From Amyelois transitella (taxonomy: Eukaryota; Arthropoda; Insecta; Lepidoptera; Pyralidae), in the NCBI RefSeq assembly GCF_032362555.1, contig NC_083516.1:8457001-8521000 (forward strand): a stretch of 64,000 nt of DNA, written 5' to 3'. Made by a program: the position numbers and the translations under genes. Shown here one piece after another: positions 11,709 through 23,400 of the stretch. Numbering within the stretch: position 1 is the stretch's first letter; every line of letters starts with the position of its first letter. The notes under the pieces were generated by a model. It was not told the origin of the DNA. It was given only the letters and a program-made list of their open reading frames with translations, and did not search any database.

Positions 11709-12034
11709 CGTAAAGGCGTAAACTTGGGAGTTCTCTTGTAGGTGATAAGCTAGCAACCTGCCACTATTTGACCTTCCAATATTTTCAAGACTGTTGGCTC
11801 TATCTTCCCCGCAAGGGATTAAACGTGACTATATGTGTGTATATAATTTACACGCGAGCGAAGAGAACAACAATAGAATGTGCAAAACTGAATGCATAAA
11901 ACGCGTTGATGTCTTTTAATCTTTAACTTCTAAATCATACACATACACATAAAGTCACGTCTATATCCCTTGCGGGGTAGGCAGAGCCAACTGACTTGAA
12001 AAGTCTGACAGGCCACTTTCTGCTGTGAGGATGT
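11709..12034. mobile_element. SINE-A fragments in both orientations
   Basis: 11709-11842 is a + strand copy lacking the head. 11936-12034 is a minus strand 3' part. A further diverged tail (TCTCTGCCTACTCTCCGGGA) follows at 12041-12070. Confidence 0.65.
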
Positions 12035-12240
12035 GGAAGATGTGGTCTCTGCCTACTCTCCGGGATAAAGGCTTTTAGGAATTTTTTGTATGAATATATG
12101 CTTACAATATAACTAATGGCTTTTTTATAGAATACAAAAAAAAATTTAATGACATGTTTGAAAATAATATTACCATACTCGTACATACACAAAATACGCC
12201 TCTTTCCCGCCTCAGTAGCATGACACGCGATATTTATTAT

Positions 12241-12295
12241 GACAGGACGGCGATAGTTTCGTGTAGTCGCGCGATAAAAACGGCGTCGCGCGTGC
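12241..12295 (+). repeat. Single arm of a GC-rich fold-back repeat
   Basis: GGCGATAGTTTC, GTCGCGCGATAAAAACGGCG and TCGCG match one arm of the fold-back element at 33856-33955. It is followed by a GC-rich stretch to about 12320. Confidence 0.55.
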
Positions 12296-12431
12296 CGTGC
12301 GGTGGGGGCTGCTTATATAGCAGAGACCATCTGTCCACCCGCCACGATCATAAATTAATTCTTTCGCTTGAACCAGACCCTTCACGCAAGTTCGTCGATT
12401 AACAATACTCTTAACCTGACCTTTGTTTTTT

Positions 12432-12686
12432 TTGCCGTGTGATTCCCGGCACCAATAAAAAAAAGAATAGGACCACATTTTCTATTTTCATGTATGTCGT
12501 AAAAGGCGATTATGGGATAGGCTTATAAACTTAGAGTTGTTCGTTTAGGCCACGAGCTAACAACCTGTCACTATTTAAATCTTCCTTCTTTCATCAAGCC
12601 AAAAAAACTGAACGTGGCCTATTAGTCTTTTCAAGACTGTTCGCTCTTTCTACCCCGCAATGGATATAGACGTGACCATATGAATG
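12432..12686 (+). mobile_element. SINE-A, near full length, diverged
   Basis: The head GCCGTGTGATTCCCGGCACC, the middle CTAACAACCTGTCAC and the 3' CTTTCTACCCCGCAATGG block are present. 12687-13813 holds no gene or clear repeat. Confidence 0.8.
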
Positions 12687-13813
12687 TTGACCTGGCCTTC
12701 CGGCACACATCCCTAATTTTATCAAGTTCAAAATCGGAAAGGAAACGTTGCTGTTACTGAACTTACAACCGGATTAAAAAAAAAATCATTACATAACGTG
12801 AGATAAGAAAGAAATCCCCAATTCAACTTTAATACCACCTACTTTTGTCCCAAAAAGGAAGTCCGATGAACCAAGAAATGACTTCGAACAAGTATGGTGT
12901 ACCCTTTATGACGTAACGCAGTTATAACTCTTTGAGAAATGGAATACGGGACTTGTACATTGACATGAATTAATATAAATGTGCTGGATCAGCGAAACGC
13001 CTAATTTTGATTGGACAGAATCTTGAATGTAAATATAAATTGATTCATCCCATTAGTCTAGACCTTACTAAATGGGGCTAGCTAAATCTGTGTAGTTTTT
13101 CTTAATGTTTTTATTTGTTATTCCAGTAATACTTACTTGGTTGACATAGAAGGACCATTACCTATAAATGCCATAATGTATGATTATTTTGGTTTGAGAC
13201 GTAAATAAAACTCGTGAAAATCAGCGGGCATATTATTGAGGCGCAGATATATTTTCTATTAATTATGTAGGAAACAATTGTTTAGATAAACGTTTTCTAA
13301 TCTAAGTTTTTTTTTATACAAAATTTGAGGGCGTTCTACCTCAGTCTGCCAGGTGGTAAACAAGATAAGGCCTAAGGTGAGGAGAATGATGAGATTTGCC
13401 ATTGGGTGATTTCAGGATACAAAAACGTGAAATAGGATCAGTCAGGTGATCAAATAGGAATAAACAGATTAATTTACATAACCAAGAACATTTACTCTTG
13501 TCCAGCGTACTAAATTACAGATCAGCGCACTGTTACCGTTGCCTGCAGCGTATTTACAGCAATCGCTTATTTTACTGTCTATATTAAAGCCTTTTACATA
13601 ATAATAACAGCCTTTAGAGTCTATTATGACAAGAGCTATGATTTGTATTATTCATTGTTGTAAGTTTGAACAACATCCAATTATTAAATCAATTAATTTT
13701 AAGATAATAAACAAATAAATTAAACACCCTTATATACATATATGTATAGTAACGAAGTCTTGTGCAGCCACGCTGGCTGGTTCAATGACCTAAATAATTG
13801 TTACGTATTACAC

Positions 13814-13944
13814 GTGCCGTGTGGTTCCCGGCACCAATGGAAAAAAGAATAGGACCTCTCCATCTTTCCCATGGATGTCATAAAAGGCAACTAATGTATA
13901 TAGGCTTATTAAAATTGGGATTCTTCTTTTAGGCGATGGGCTAT
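13814..13944 (+). mobile_element. SINE-A, 3'-truncated
   Basis: The head and middle are present. The copy breaks off after AGGCGATGGGCTAT and runs into another degraded repeat (GGTCGGGGCTTCGCTCC) to about 14100. Confidence 0.75.
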
Positions 13945-14562
13945 ATAACCTTTGGTCGGGGCTTCGCTCCTGTGGGAAATTTGAGAAAATAAAGAAGCCT
14001 ACGTTATTCCTAATGGTCTATTTTATCAGTGTACCTACTTCAAATCGGTTAAGTAGTTTTAAGTTAATTCGTTGTAAACATAAAAAACACAAACATAAAA
14101 AGACGAAGAAAAAAATACCCTAACAAAACATGACAAAAATAATATCAACAACACACGACTCGAATTCTTACATGATAAAGACATGTTATGTGGGTCTAAG
14201 GACTCAAAAAATATAAATACTATTTAAACTAATTCAATTTTTTTAACAACCACTGCGTTTCCCTCTTTCAAAGAGCGTAAATAAATAAATTTTAAGGAGC
14301 AGTATTACAAAGCCAATAAAAATAATTTCTTAATCGGCAAAGGAAATTCGTTACCGTGAATATTAAGTAACCAAGACCCTTCAAGGAAGTACAAACAGCA
14401 CAGAGGTTGCAACTTAACCTGTAGGTACAGTCAACTAAATGAAACTATGTCCTTTAATTAAGGGAAATATTTACATGCTTAAGGAAGATTCAGCGTTCTG
14501 ACCCGGGCGTTTATTTTTAGCCTGCTATACTCAGAAGAAGAATAAATCTTTGTATAAAATTG

Positions 14563-14850
14563 TTTGACTTCGTAGCCCCTGTGATCAAATCGTTATGTCG
14601 TCTCGGGCAGGAGGTACTCGTTCAAATCCTACTTCGGCCAATATTGGTACCAAAAGATATTTTCTTCGTTATGTACATTTGTTTTGTGCTAACCAATGAC
14701 GTTGCTGTGAGGAAAGACATCCTGAAGTAACCTACACATTCAGGCAACAGGATGCGCAACTGTAATCTTTTTGTTAGGTTTCCCTGACAAAAGACAAACG
14801 GGATAGGTTTCGTGTAAAACCTTATTTACCTAGTCCAGTTGGACGAAATT
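14563..14850 (+). mobile_element. SINE-B, degraded
   Basis: Head remnant GTTCAAATCCTACTTCGGCC, then GAGGAAAGACATCC, ACACATTCAGGCAACAGGAT and TTTCGTGTAAAACCTTATT, in the order of the family. Confidence 0.55.
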
Positions 14851-14881
14851 AAAAGAAAAAAATCAACTTAATCTTCCGTTC

Positions 14882-14973
14882 GTGCCGTGTGGTTCCCGGC
14901 ACCTCCATATCTTTTCCATGTATGTCGTAAAAGGTACCTAAACTTGGGAATCTCCTTGTGGCGATAGGCTACC
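14882..14973 (+). mobile_element. SINE-A head fragment
   Basis: An intact GTGCCGTGTGGTTCCCGGC head, an internal deletion, then the middle block up to GGCGATAGGC. Downstream to about 16190 no gene is seen. Confidence 0.7.
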
Positions 14974-16299
14974 TTTTTAAGTCTGGCTTTGCTACCCGGC
15001 ATAGGATATGCACTATGTATAAATGTAATTTTACGTCGACGTCCTTTTCTTTAGTTCGACTGTACATACGATGTAACTAATTGCATTACCCCTTTCTCTT
15101 TTGAACTCTTACCAGTCATAAAGCACGTACCTAGTTTGTATTGCGTTGAAAAAGCTTTGCAACCACAAAGCAAGGAACGCCAGCCCTTTCGGAGCAATCG
15201 TTTATGTTCTGTGTAAGGATTAACAACGAATTATGGCTCTGACTCCATGATATAATCCTTAGTTTCATACTAATCCACACTTATATTATAAAAGACAAAA
15301 GATATTGTTACTAAATAAGGTGTGACTTGCATTTTGTATAGACTATTGCCCGTTGCTTCTTGTGGAAACAAAAAACTGATCTACCTCTGTCCCAACTCTG
15401 ATGCTTTGTAAAAAGATAAACAACAAATATTGGTTATGATATATAATCTTCACTTTCATGCCGAAATTAAATAGGCAAAAGTAGTTATAAAGATTAATGC
15501 TCGCTCCTGATTGAATTTTAAACAATAAATGTTGTGAATGGCGCGATGCCTACGGTTCGCCTTTCACTAAAAGGAGGTTGTACGAGTATATACATATGCT
15601 CCGATCCTCGAAATCTTTGCTTGCGCGATTTAGGCTCTTCGCTGTTATTAGCTGATAGTGTCACGTGCTTGGCTGTTGTAACTTGAAGCGTAGAGATGTC
15701 GCCACAATGTCATCAAAATCAGTCAATACGTTTTTGATTTTATTTATGTCAAACCAAAAATACAAATCTTTTTCTCTCTACATATATTATAGATTTAAGT
15801 ATCGGAATATTCTTGGTATCTATTAATGAAAATTCTACCCCCATTCATTAGTGTCAATGACATTCACATGCTTCGTACAAATAAGAGATGAGAAACAAGT
15901 GAGAAACAATGAGCCTTCCGGAAACGAAGTAACAATAAAAAGGTATTTGTGATAGCTTAGTAGAAGGGAACTGTTTTCAGATTAGCAGATATATGGTGAA
16001 CGTTAAAAGGTCTAGTTTGTCTTGCATATTAAAATACTTAACATGCTAGACAGTATTTTCTGAATTTTTGCATGCCATGACTGCATGGTTAAATGCGCGA
16101 AATATATATGCTTTGTAACACCTATAATTGTACCGCATTTATAGCAAATAAAGTATTTGTATTTTTATATGCATGTAAGTGTAAATTCTTTACATGCGGC
16201 AAAATATTTTTTGTGATGCCCTGCCTGAAAAATTACTCACCTTTTTAAAATCGGTACTGGCTTTTTGTTATACCACTTGTAGTTTTGAGTTTTTGTACT

Positions 16300-16376
16300 C
16301 CCAGGGTCGAGCCCAGGGTTCGCCCGCGACCACGATCCGTGGATTGAGACAATTACACGAATATAACGCTTCTTGA
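16300..16376 (+). other. GC-rich, exon-like island of unknown nature
   Basis: A stretch of about 75 GC-rich bases follows a good acceptor shape (TTTTTGTACTCCCAG). One frame is open through SQGRAQGSPATTIRGLRQ to a stop at 16374-16376. No family was recognised and no donor follows, so it could be a terminal exon, a gene relic or chance. Confidence 0.2.
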
Positions 16377-16473
16377 GAATAATTAATTAAATTTTTTTTA
16401 CTTATTACGAAAAGAAAATCGGGTCTCAATTTTATCTCTCACCGTTAAGGAACATACATACACACATACATAA

Positions 16474-16710
16474 TAACTGAACGTGGCCATTCAGTCTTTT
16501 CAAGACTGAATGGCCACGTTCAGTTATTTGGCTTAACGATAGAATTGAGATTCAACTAGTGACAGGTTGCTAGCCCATCGCCTAAAAAAGAATCCTATAT
16601 AATCAATCATAGTTTGTAAGCCTATCCCTTGGTCGCCTTTTACGACATCCATGGGAAAGAGATGGAGTGGTTCTATTCTTTTTTTGTATTGGTGCCGGGA
16701 GCCACACGGC
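16474..16710 (-). mobile_element. SINE-A with a 25-bp perfect fold-back at its end
   Basis: An inverted copy ending at GTGCCGGGAGCCACACGGC. Its 3' part is replaced by an inverted repeat: 16474-16498 is the exact reverse complement of 16502-16526, with a 3-base loop. The usual GGCTCTGTCTACCCC tail is missing. Confidence 0.85.
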
Positions 16711-16821
16711 AAGTTACGTTATGGAATCGGGCAACAATTAAACTATGCTCGAAAATAACTCAGATAAGAGTCACTGGAGAACATACGTAGGTACTCGTAC
16801 ATGGCATTGGCAGGTAGGCCA

Positions 16822-17068
16822 CGCGTCACGTCTTTATTCCTTACGGAGTAGACAGAGCCAACATTCTCTGTTCTCTGTATAGCTCAAGATGGAATTAAGA
16901 TTCAAATAGGGGGACTGGGAATAGGTTTATAAGCCTTACCCTTGATTGTCTTTCATAAACTGCATGAGGAGAAGCAAATGGCACTCACTTTGTTTTATCT
17001 TCGCTACCCGACTAACTTGAACTAATTGAATGTGCGCCTATTCCCTAAGTCGCCTTTTACGATATGCC
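16822..17068 (-). mobile_element. SINE-A fragments, strongly diverged
   Basis: 16822-16957 keeps CGTCTTTATTCCTTACGG and GTAGACAGAGCCAAC. 17036-17068 keeps CCTAAGTCGCCTTTTACGAT. The middle has been lost. Confidence 0.5.
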
Positions 17069-20000
17069 TTTTTTATTCGGACACCTTAACCGTTCCACCG
17101 CCAACGCTGAATTGCTATTTAACATAAATAAGATATACATTATGGTAACAAAATGTAGATAGATAAATAGAAATAGTCGCGTGCCGCAGCTATTGTTTCA
17201 GCCGGATTTCCACGACGAACAATTTCCTCATTCTGCGATATCAAGGTTTTATATAGAATTATAATTCACGTAATAATTACATATTACGCGTTACAATGGC
17301 TGTTACTATGGTGCTTGTTGTATAGAGGCGATGTATGTTCATAGAATTGAGAATATTATGAAACAATAGAAGTGGTAAGTATTGGTGGATGTATCGACGT
17401 AAATGATGAATATCACCACGACCAGTCACCATAACGTTTTCATCTAAAATTGTGCAAATTGCGTGCGTTGAAGGAGAATGACACATTATTTCTTAAATTT
17501 CAAGTGTGGCATTTCTATTATCTCATATTATTCCGATTTCTTTAAAAAAGGTCGAAATAAAAAAACTTGACAGTATGAATTCTATCATTAAGCATTTCAA
17601 GATACGATTTGTGTATGTATTTATATAAATATCTTATCTGATACCAAAACACGTTTTTCTACCACGATCCCTGCATACTTTTTTTTCTACAAACATGATT
17701 TACATGTAAGCTTCTCGATTTAATGTATTCTTGACCTGACCTTACAACATAACCAATTTTTCTGAAACAACTGGGTCGATGTTAGAACAGTTATATAATT
17801 TCTAAACCAAATTTGTATCTATGATGCAGAGAACAGAAGGATGTTTAATATACTAATTTTCTAGTTTAATCTATTATATAATTTTATTATAAAGCTCGTT
17901 TAACCCAGATAAGCTTATTTCTACAAAAATCGATCTCTAATTTAAATTTACCTTTTTTAAGGCTAGTTTTAGTCTTAAATTTGTAATTTTTGATACATTT
18001 ATATTCAGGAATTTTGTTAGAAATGAACTTCATACACTCTTTTTCATGTTATGTGGTTTTATTTGCCGGTCTTATAACGGCTTAGACATTTATGATGAGC
18101 GCGATCGAAGATAATCCATAAAAATCCGATTATAATTAAAAATAATTTAATTTCTATAATCTACTCAACCAATTTTACTACATTATGTACCTAGTTAACA
18201 GTTCTGAGAAGCACATGTGGGATTTGTAACCAACAAATTTATATTCTAGTGGAAACTAGTAAAATATGAATAAAATATCCCGTTATTTTACGATTATGTT
18301 TTACAAATTGGCCGTTTTGGTGAAAACCTTTAATAACAGAACTTAGTTTGAACTCAGTCTCCGAAATACATTTGGAATCAAGTCATAAATTAAAGGCATT
18401 GGCAATACCCTAAATGTGGAATTAAATGAATAACGACGCATTGAGCCAAAGGGCAAGTGAATGGGTGCTGATAGCGATCTAGAATGGGCGAGAAATGCCC
18501 TTCCATTACAAGGATGCCCTATGTGAAGCATCTAAGTAAATACATATTTAAATAAATATACGTTTTTATATTCTTTTAAAATCCAACAATTTTGTAATTG
18601 TTCTATTTCATTTTATGTGAAATAAAGAGTTTACAAACAAATAGATTATTTATTGATACGGTTTGTGTCGTGTTTGCCCAATAGTCCTAAGAGAAAAAAA
18701 AAAGCAACAAAGAGCACGTCTTAAAAAAGTTAAAGACTCAAAATCAAAAATGAACCTACCGTAAAAAAAATATATCGTAACATTAGCTAACAAATCTTTT
18801 TGGTCGCAACGTCTGCATCGCATATGACCGTCACGGGTAATAAAAGAAATGATCTCAAACGCGATCCACTCATATGGATGTATGTTGTAAAATCGTGTGC
18901 CGGCGAAGGCGCGGGTAAATCACGTTTGCGTAAAAGTTACATCACTTCACTTAGAACATCCGACCTGCAACGGCGACTCCTGACCCATGACCTTAGAGAT
19001 GCGCCGTGAGATGGTATTTTTATCGATGATTATTGTTGTGTCGATAACTACGGTAATGCCAGATTGTGAGTGCAAGTGGCTGTACGAACTTCAGAATTTT
19101 TGAGTAGTTGTCATTCCAGATATGAAATGCTAATAGCTAAAATAATTATAGTTTTCATGTGCGGGAAAAAATCAATAAAACCATATGTATGTAATATGTA
19201 TGTGTAATATATTATATGTATTAGATAAGTATTTGTATTTCAACAAATACTTATCCATCCTAACTCCAATTTGATAGCGTTATATTAGGTTAATTGATAC
19301 GATAAATAATAATATAAAATTTGAGTCAAGAATATACCGAACGAAAAACTTAACTGAAGAGAATATTTGTATGTGGATGACGTGAAATAAGTATACAGAG
19401 ATCTTGGCAAATAGAAAGACGTACTTAGTCACTGCCTTCACCTCCGGGTAAGACGCGTGCAGTGCGAATTAGCACTCGTATTTCAGCTACTATCTCAATT
19501 AACCGGACTAAAAAGTATCGATACATTCGTCGATATAATTCCCATACCTACGCATTGCGTACTTCGGATAGGATACAGCTGCCCAGTGGAGCAACTATAA
19601 TCTTCCCGATGAGAATTTTTAATGATTACTTTCGAAATGATGCGTGTATAGAGTTTTCACGGTATGCCGTAATGAATCTAATTGTACGGTTTCCATACAT
19701 GTTGAATTTTATACAATAAAATAATTTTGAAAATTACAGTGTCGACATTATATTTTTTTTCGACATCAACAGCTTTGTGTTTAGCAACCTTATGAGTATA
19801 TGAATATGATAATTAAATATTTAGTTATAAAATTGGTTATATAAATTAATTAAAGTTTTGAAAGATGTTGTTTTACTGTAGATTCATTTTATATGCAAGT
19901 TAATTAATTTTTTTATTAAGAATATATTTTATAGCGTCTACTTACATTACATGCCGTTACACTGATAAAAGGGAACCTAATTCAGTTCGGATGAAGTTTA

Positions 20001-20108
20001 GTACTTTTTCATAAGAGTCTTGATCCACACATAGGTATAATTAAATTATACAAAATCTGTTGTGCGATTTTGAGGGATAAGTTAGTCAGTTACCTTTCAT
20101 ATAATATT
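17069..20108. other. No gene assigned
   Basis: AT-rich sequence upstream of the kinase exons, possibly intronic to that gene. It contains a GC-richer island at about 18800-19010 with no recognised product, a 13-bp perfect hairpin at 19224-19255, a diverged LINE tail at about 19370-19455, and an open stretch at 19487-19661 treated under findings. Confidence 0.45.
19224..19255. repeat. Short perfect hairpin
   Basis: GATAAGTATTTGT pairs exactly with ACAAATACTTATC across a 6-base loop. It is AT-rich and probably a fold-back remnant. Confidence 0.6.
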
Positions 20109-20386
20109 GTGCACTGTGGTTTCCAGCACCAATACAAAAAAGAGTAGGATCACTCCATCTCTTTCCCACAGATATCGTAAAAAGCGACTAAGGGATAGGC
20201 TTACAAACTTGGGATTCTTTCTTTAGGTGATGGGCTAGCAACCTGTCACTATTTGAGTCTCAATTCTATCATTGAGACAGATAGCTGAGCGTGGCCGATC
20301 AGTAAATACTGATCGGCCACGCTCAGCCTGTTGGCTCTGTCTGCCCCACAAGGGATGTAGACGTGACCTCACAAGGGATATGTATT
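20109..20386 (+). mobile_element. SINE-A, full length, with internal 21-bp perfect fold-back
   Basis: Runs from head GTGCACTGTGGTTTCCAGC to tail GACGTGACC. 20284-20304 and 20307-20327 are exact reverse complements with a 2-base loop. It ends 39 bases before a kinase exon. Confidence 0.85.
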
Positions 20387-20424
20387 TATGTTTGTATTAA
20401 AAATATGTTTGTCATTGTCTGCAG

Positions 20425-20491
20425 AGACGCTGAGGTAGCTACAAGAGGGCAGTTTGAAGAGAGTCCACTGTACGTCCATAAAGAAATTGAG
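20425..20491 (+). CDS. Kinase gene exon: juxtamembrane segment
   Basis: 67 bases between TCATTGTCTGCAG and GTAAAATT. It enters with the last base of a codon and leaves in phase 0, reading DAEVATRGQFEESPLYVHKE. Skipping it would shift the frame. SINE-A copies in opposite orientations flank it. It is the most upstream exon I can support; the exon before it must end with two bases of a codon. Confidence 0.8.
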
Positions 20492-23400
20492 GTAAAATTC
20501 ATTCATTCATTCATGTAATCACGTCTATATTCCTTGCGGGGTAGACATAGCCAGCAGTCTTGAAAGACTGACAGGCCACGGTCAGCTGCTAGGCTTAATG
20601 ATAGAATTGAGAATTGAGATTCAAATAGTGCTTGCCCATCGCCTTTAAAAATCCCAAGTTTGTATGCCTTAGTCGCCATTTAAGATACGCAAGATATTTT
20701 TGAGGTAAAATCTACAAGAAAATTTTCATACCTCTTCCATTCTCGGAATAAATAGGAAAACATCGTAAGGTATTATTGCACATTCAGACAACTAGATGTG
20801 TAACCAAAACCAGTAGGTATGGATTTAGGTCTCATAGTAAAGGTCGGAGGTTGGACGGGAGTCGCTTCGCATAAAAACCTGACTTACGCAATAGAGAGAT
20901 AAAGAGAGAGATAAATGCCAGGAAGATGATGACACGGGGTAGACAGAGCCAGCAGACTTTAAAATACTAAAATTCTACAGTTTTATGTTGCAATTTATAT
21001 AGTGAGAAGTTGCTAGCCCATCGCCTAAGAGACCCAACTTTAAAAGCCATTCCCGCTTTATTGACTCTTACAATATTTTCACGCACGGGCTTACTTATAC
21101 TATTGGCTCTGTCTAACCCGTTAGGGATAAAGACATAACCTTTGTATGTATATGTTCTTCAATTGCAGAGTGACGAAGAAGGTGGTGACCAATGGGAAGT
21201 GCGCAGGAGTAGGGTTCATTTGGGAGTTTTGATCGGGAGTGGTGCTTTTGGCAGGGTCCATATTGCTCAGCTGGACACGCCTAGCGGGGAAACTGTCACG
21301 GTGGCTGCCAAAATGCTGTCAGGTATAAGAGTTAGTTATATATTGTGAAGTTGACGTTGTTGTAGAAAATGCTGCAGTGCAGTTTGTTACCGCTTCTTCT
21401 GCACTGACGCCTTGGAAGCGGCAGTAAACTTAGTTTTAAGTAATTTATTTGGCGTCAACCAATGTTGTTAAAACATATGTACGTTTTGACAATTATTAAG
21501 CGATATGAAGTATCCTATAATAATGAATAAACATTTTGAATTTGAATCTTGAATTTGAATTTGAGTTATTGTTCTAGTTAGGTAGTAGTTCTTACAAATC
21601 AATACGTAGGCACTTGGAGCTGAAAGAGCTGAACACATGTTGTGAGAAAATATATGTACCTACGTGTCTTTGCCTTTTTAAAGTGATGAATAGTAGGAGC
21701 CGTGTGGTTCCCGGCACTAATAGAAAATAGGACCACTCCATCTCTTTCCCATGGATGTAGTAAAATGCGACTAAGGGATAGGCTAATAAACGTGGGATTC
21801 TTATTTTAGGTGACGGGCTAGCAACCTGTCACTTTATATGAATCTCAATTCTATCAGTAAGCTAAACAGCTGAACTTGGCCTATCAGTATTTTCAAGACT
21901 GTTGGCTCTGTCTACAGGTTTTGTCTAGAAAATACCGATAAGTATTGTATAAGTAGTGGATATATCCCTTGCAAAGTTTACCCTGATTATATGTATAAAT
22001 AGCAGAAAGCTTTAGGCCTCTAAGGTCCAATTAATTCAAAGTTCATTGATCAAAACGAACACCGTACCGAACCATCTACTGATTATTCAAAAGGTGTTAT
22101 GTTTTCCTTCCTAAAAACTAAATAAATGTCTATAAATAAATTGAATATTTTCAAACACAGAAACCGCAGCCGACGAGGAGCTCCAGGACTTCCTTCGGGA
22201 GATCACGATGTTGAAGCACGTGGGCTCCCACAAGCACGTGATCCGTCTGATCGGCTGCTGCACCAGGAAGACTCCTCTCATAGCGCTTCTAGAACACGCT
22301 CCCAGGGGAGATCTGCTGTCTCTGCTGAGAGCGGCCAGGGGGAAACGTAGAGTGGATCAGGGGTCTGGTGTGACGAGGCGGTTGGACAGCGACGCAACCA
22401 CGCCTAGGGCTTCGGAAGCTGATAGTAAGTATTCCGTTCATCCATCCATTCCATTCAAGCCATCATAAAATTATTATTTTATGACGTAGGTACTAAATGG
22501 TATAAATGTGCCGTGTAGTTCCCGGCACCCAATAGAAAAAATAATAGGACCACTCCAACTCTTCCCCATGGGTGTCGTAAAAGGCGAGGGATGGGCTTAT
22601 TAACTTGAGATTCTTCTTTTAGGCGACGGGCTAGCAACCTGTCGCTTTATATGAATCTCAATTCTATCATTAAGCCAAACAGCTGAACGAGGCCTATCAG
22701 TCTTTTCAAGACTGGTGGCTCTGTCTACCCCGCAAGACTGTTGGCTCTGTCTACCCCGCAAGCATATAGACCTGATTATATGTATGTACTAAATGGCGAA
22801 GCTATTGTTTTCCATTTTGTCACTCATTTGCTACTTGTATCCAGAATCCATTGTGTATCCAAAGCCAGTGTGTTCTTTTACAATTTATCAACCCCTTGTG
22901 GCAGTACAATATGTTTGTTAACGCCTTAAGAACATTGACACCTAGTGAAACGGTCGCATAAATTTTTCTTGTATTACACTTTACTAAAAACTTAGGTATA
23001 TTTTATTAAATTGTGTAATAAAATTTGGAAAACGCCTAATAAATATTAAGTGGCAAATGTTTAGAAATAAAATAAAGCCTTTTGCTCCGGCTACTCACAC
23101 ACAACAACCTACAAAATTGCCTGCCTTACTATTCAGGTTTTAACTGTTACATATGTAAGTTACTTTGTTTCATTATTGCCTCTTTTTACTTAGGATTTAC
23201 GGTTTTACTTAGGTTTTAAGAACTTTAGTTCTCATAAAAATACAATGGTATTTCAGTTACTGAGAAACCCTGCTTACAAATAAAAACTTTAAGTTACCTT
23301 CTGAAGGTATATTCTATCTCTGTGCATAATTTCGTCAAAATCGATAAGTATACAGCAGTTTTTGTGTTCATTTGTTGCAAACAAAAAAAAGACAAATATT

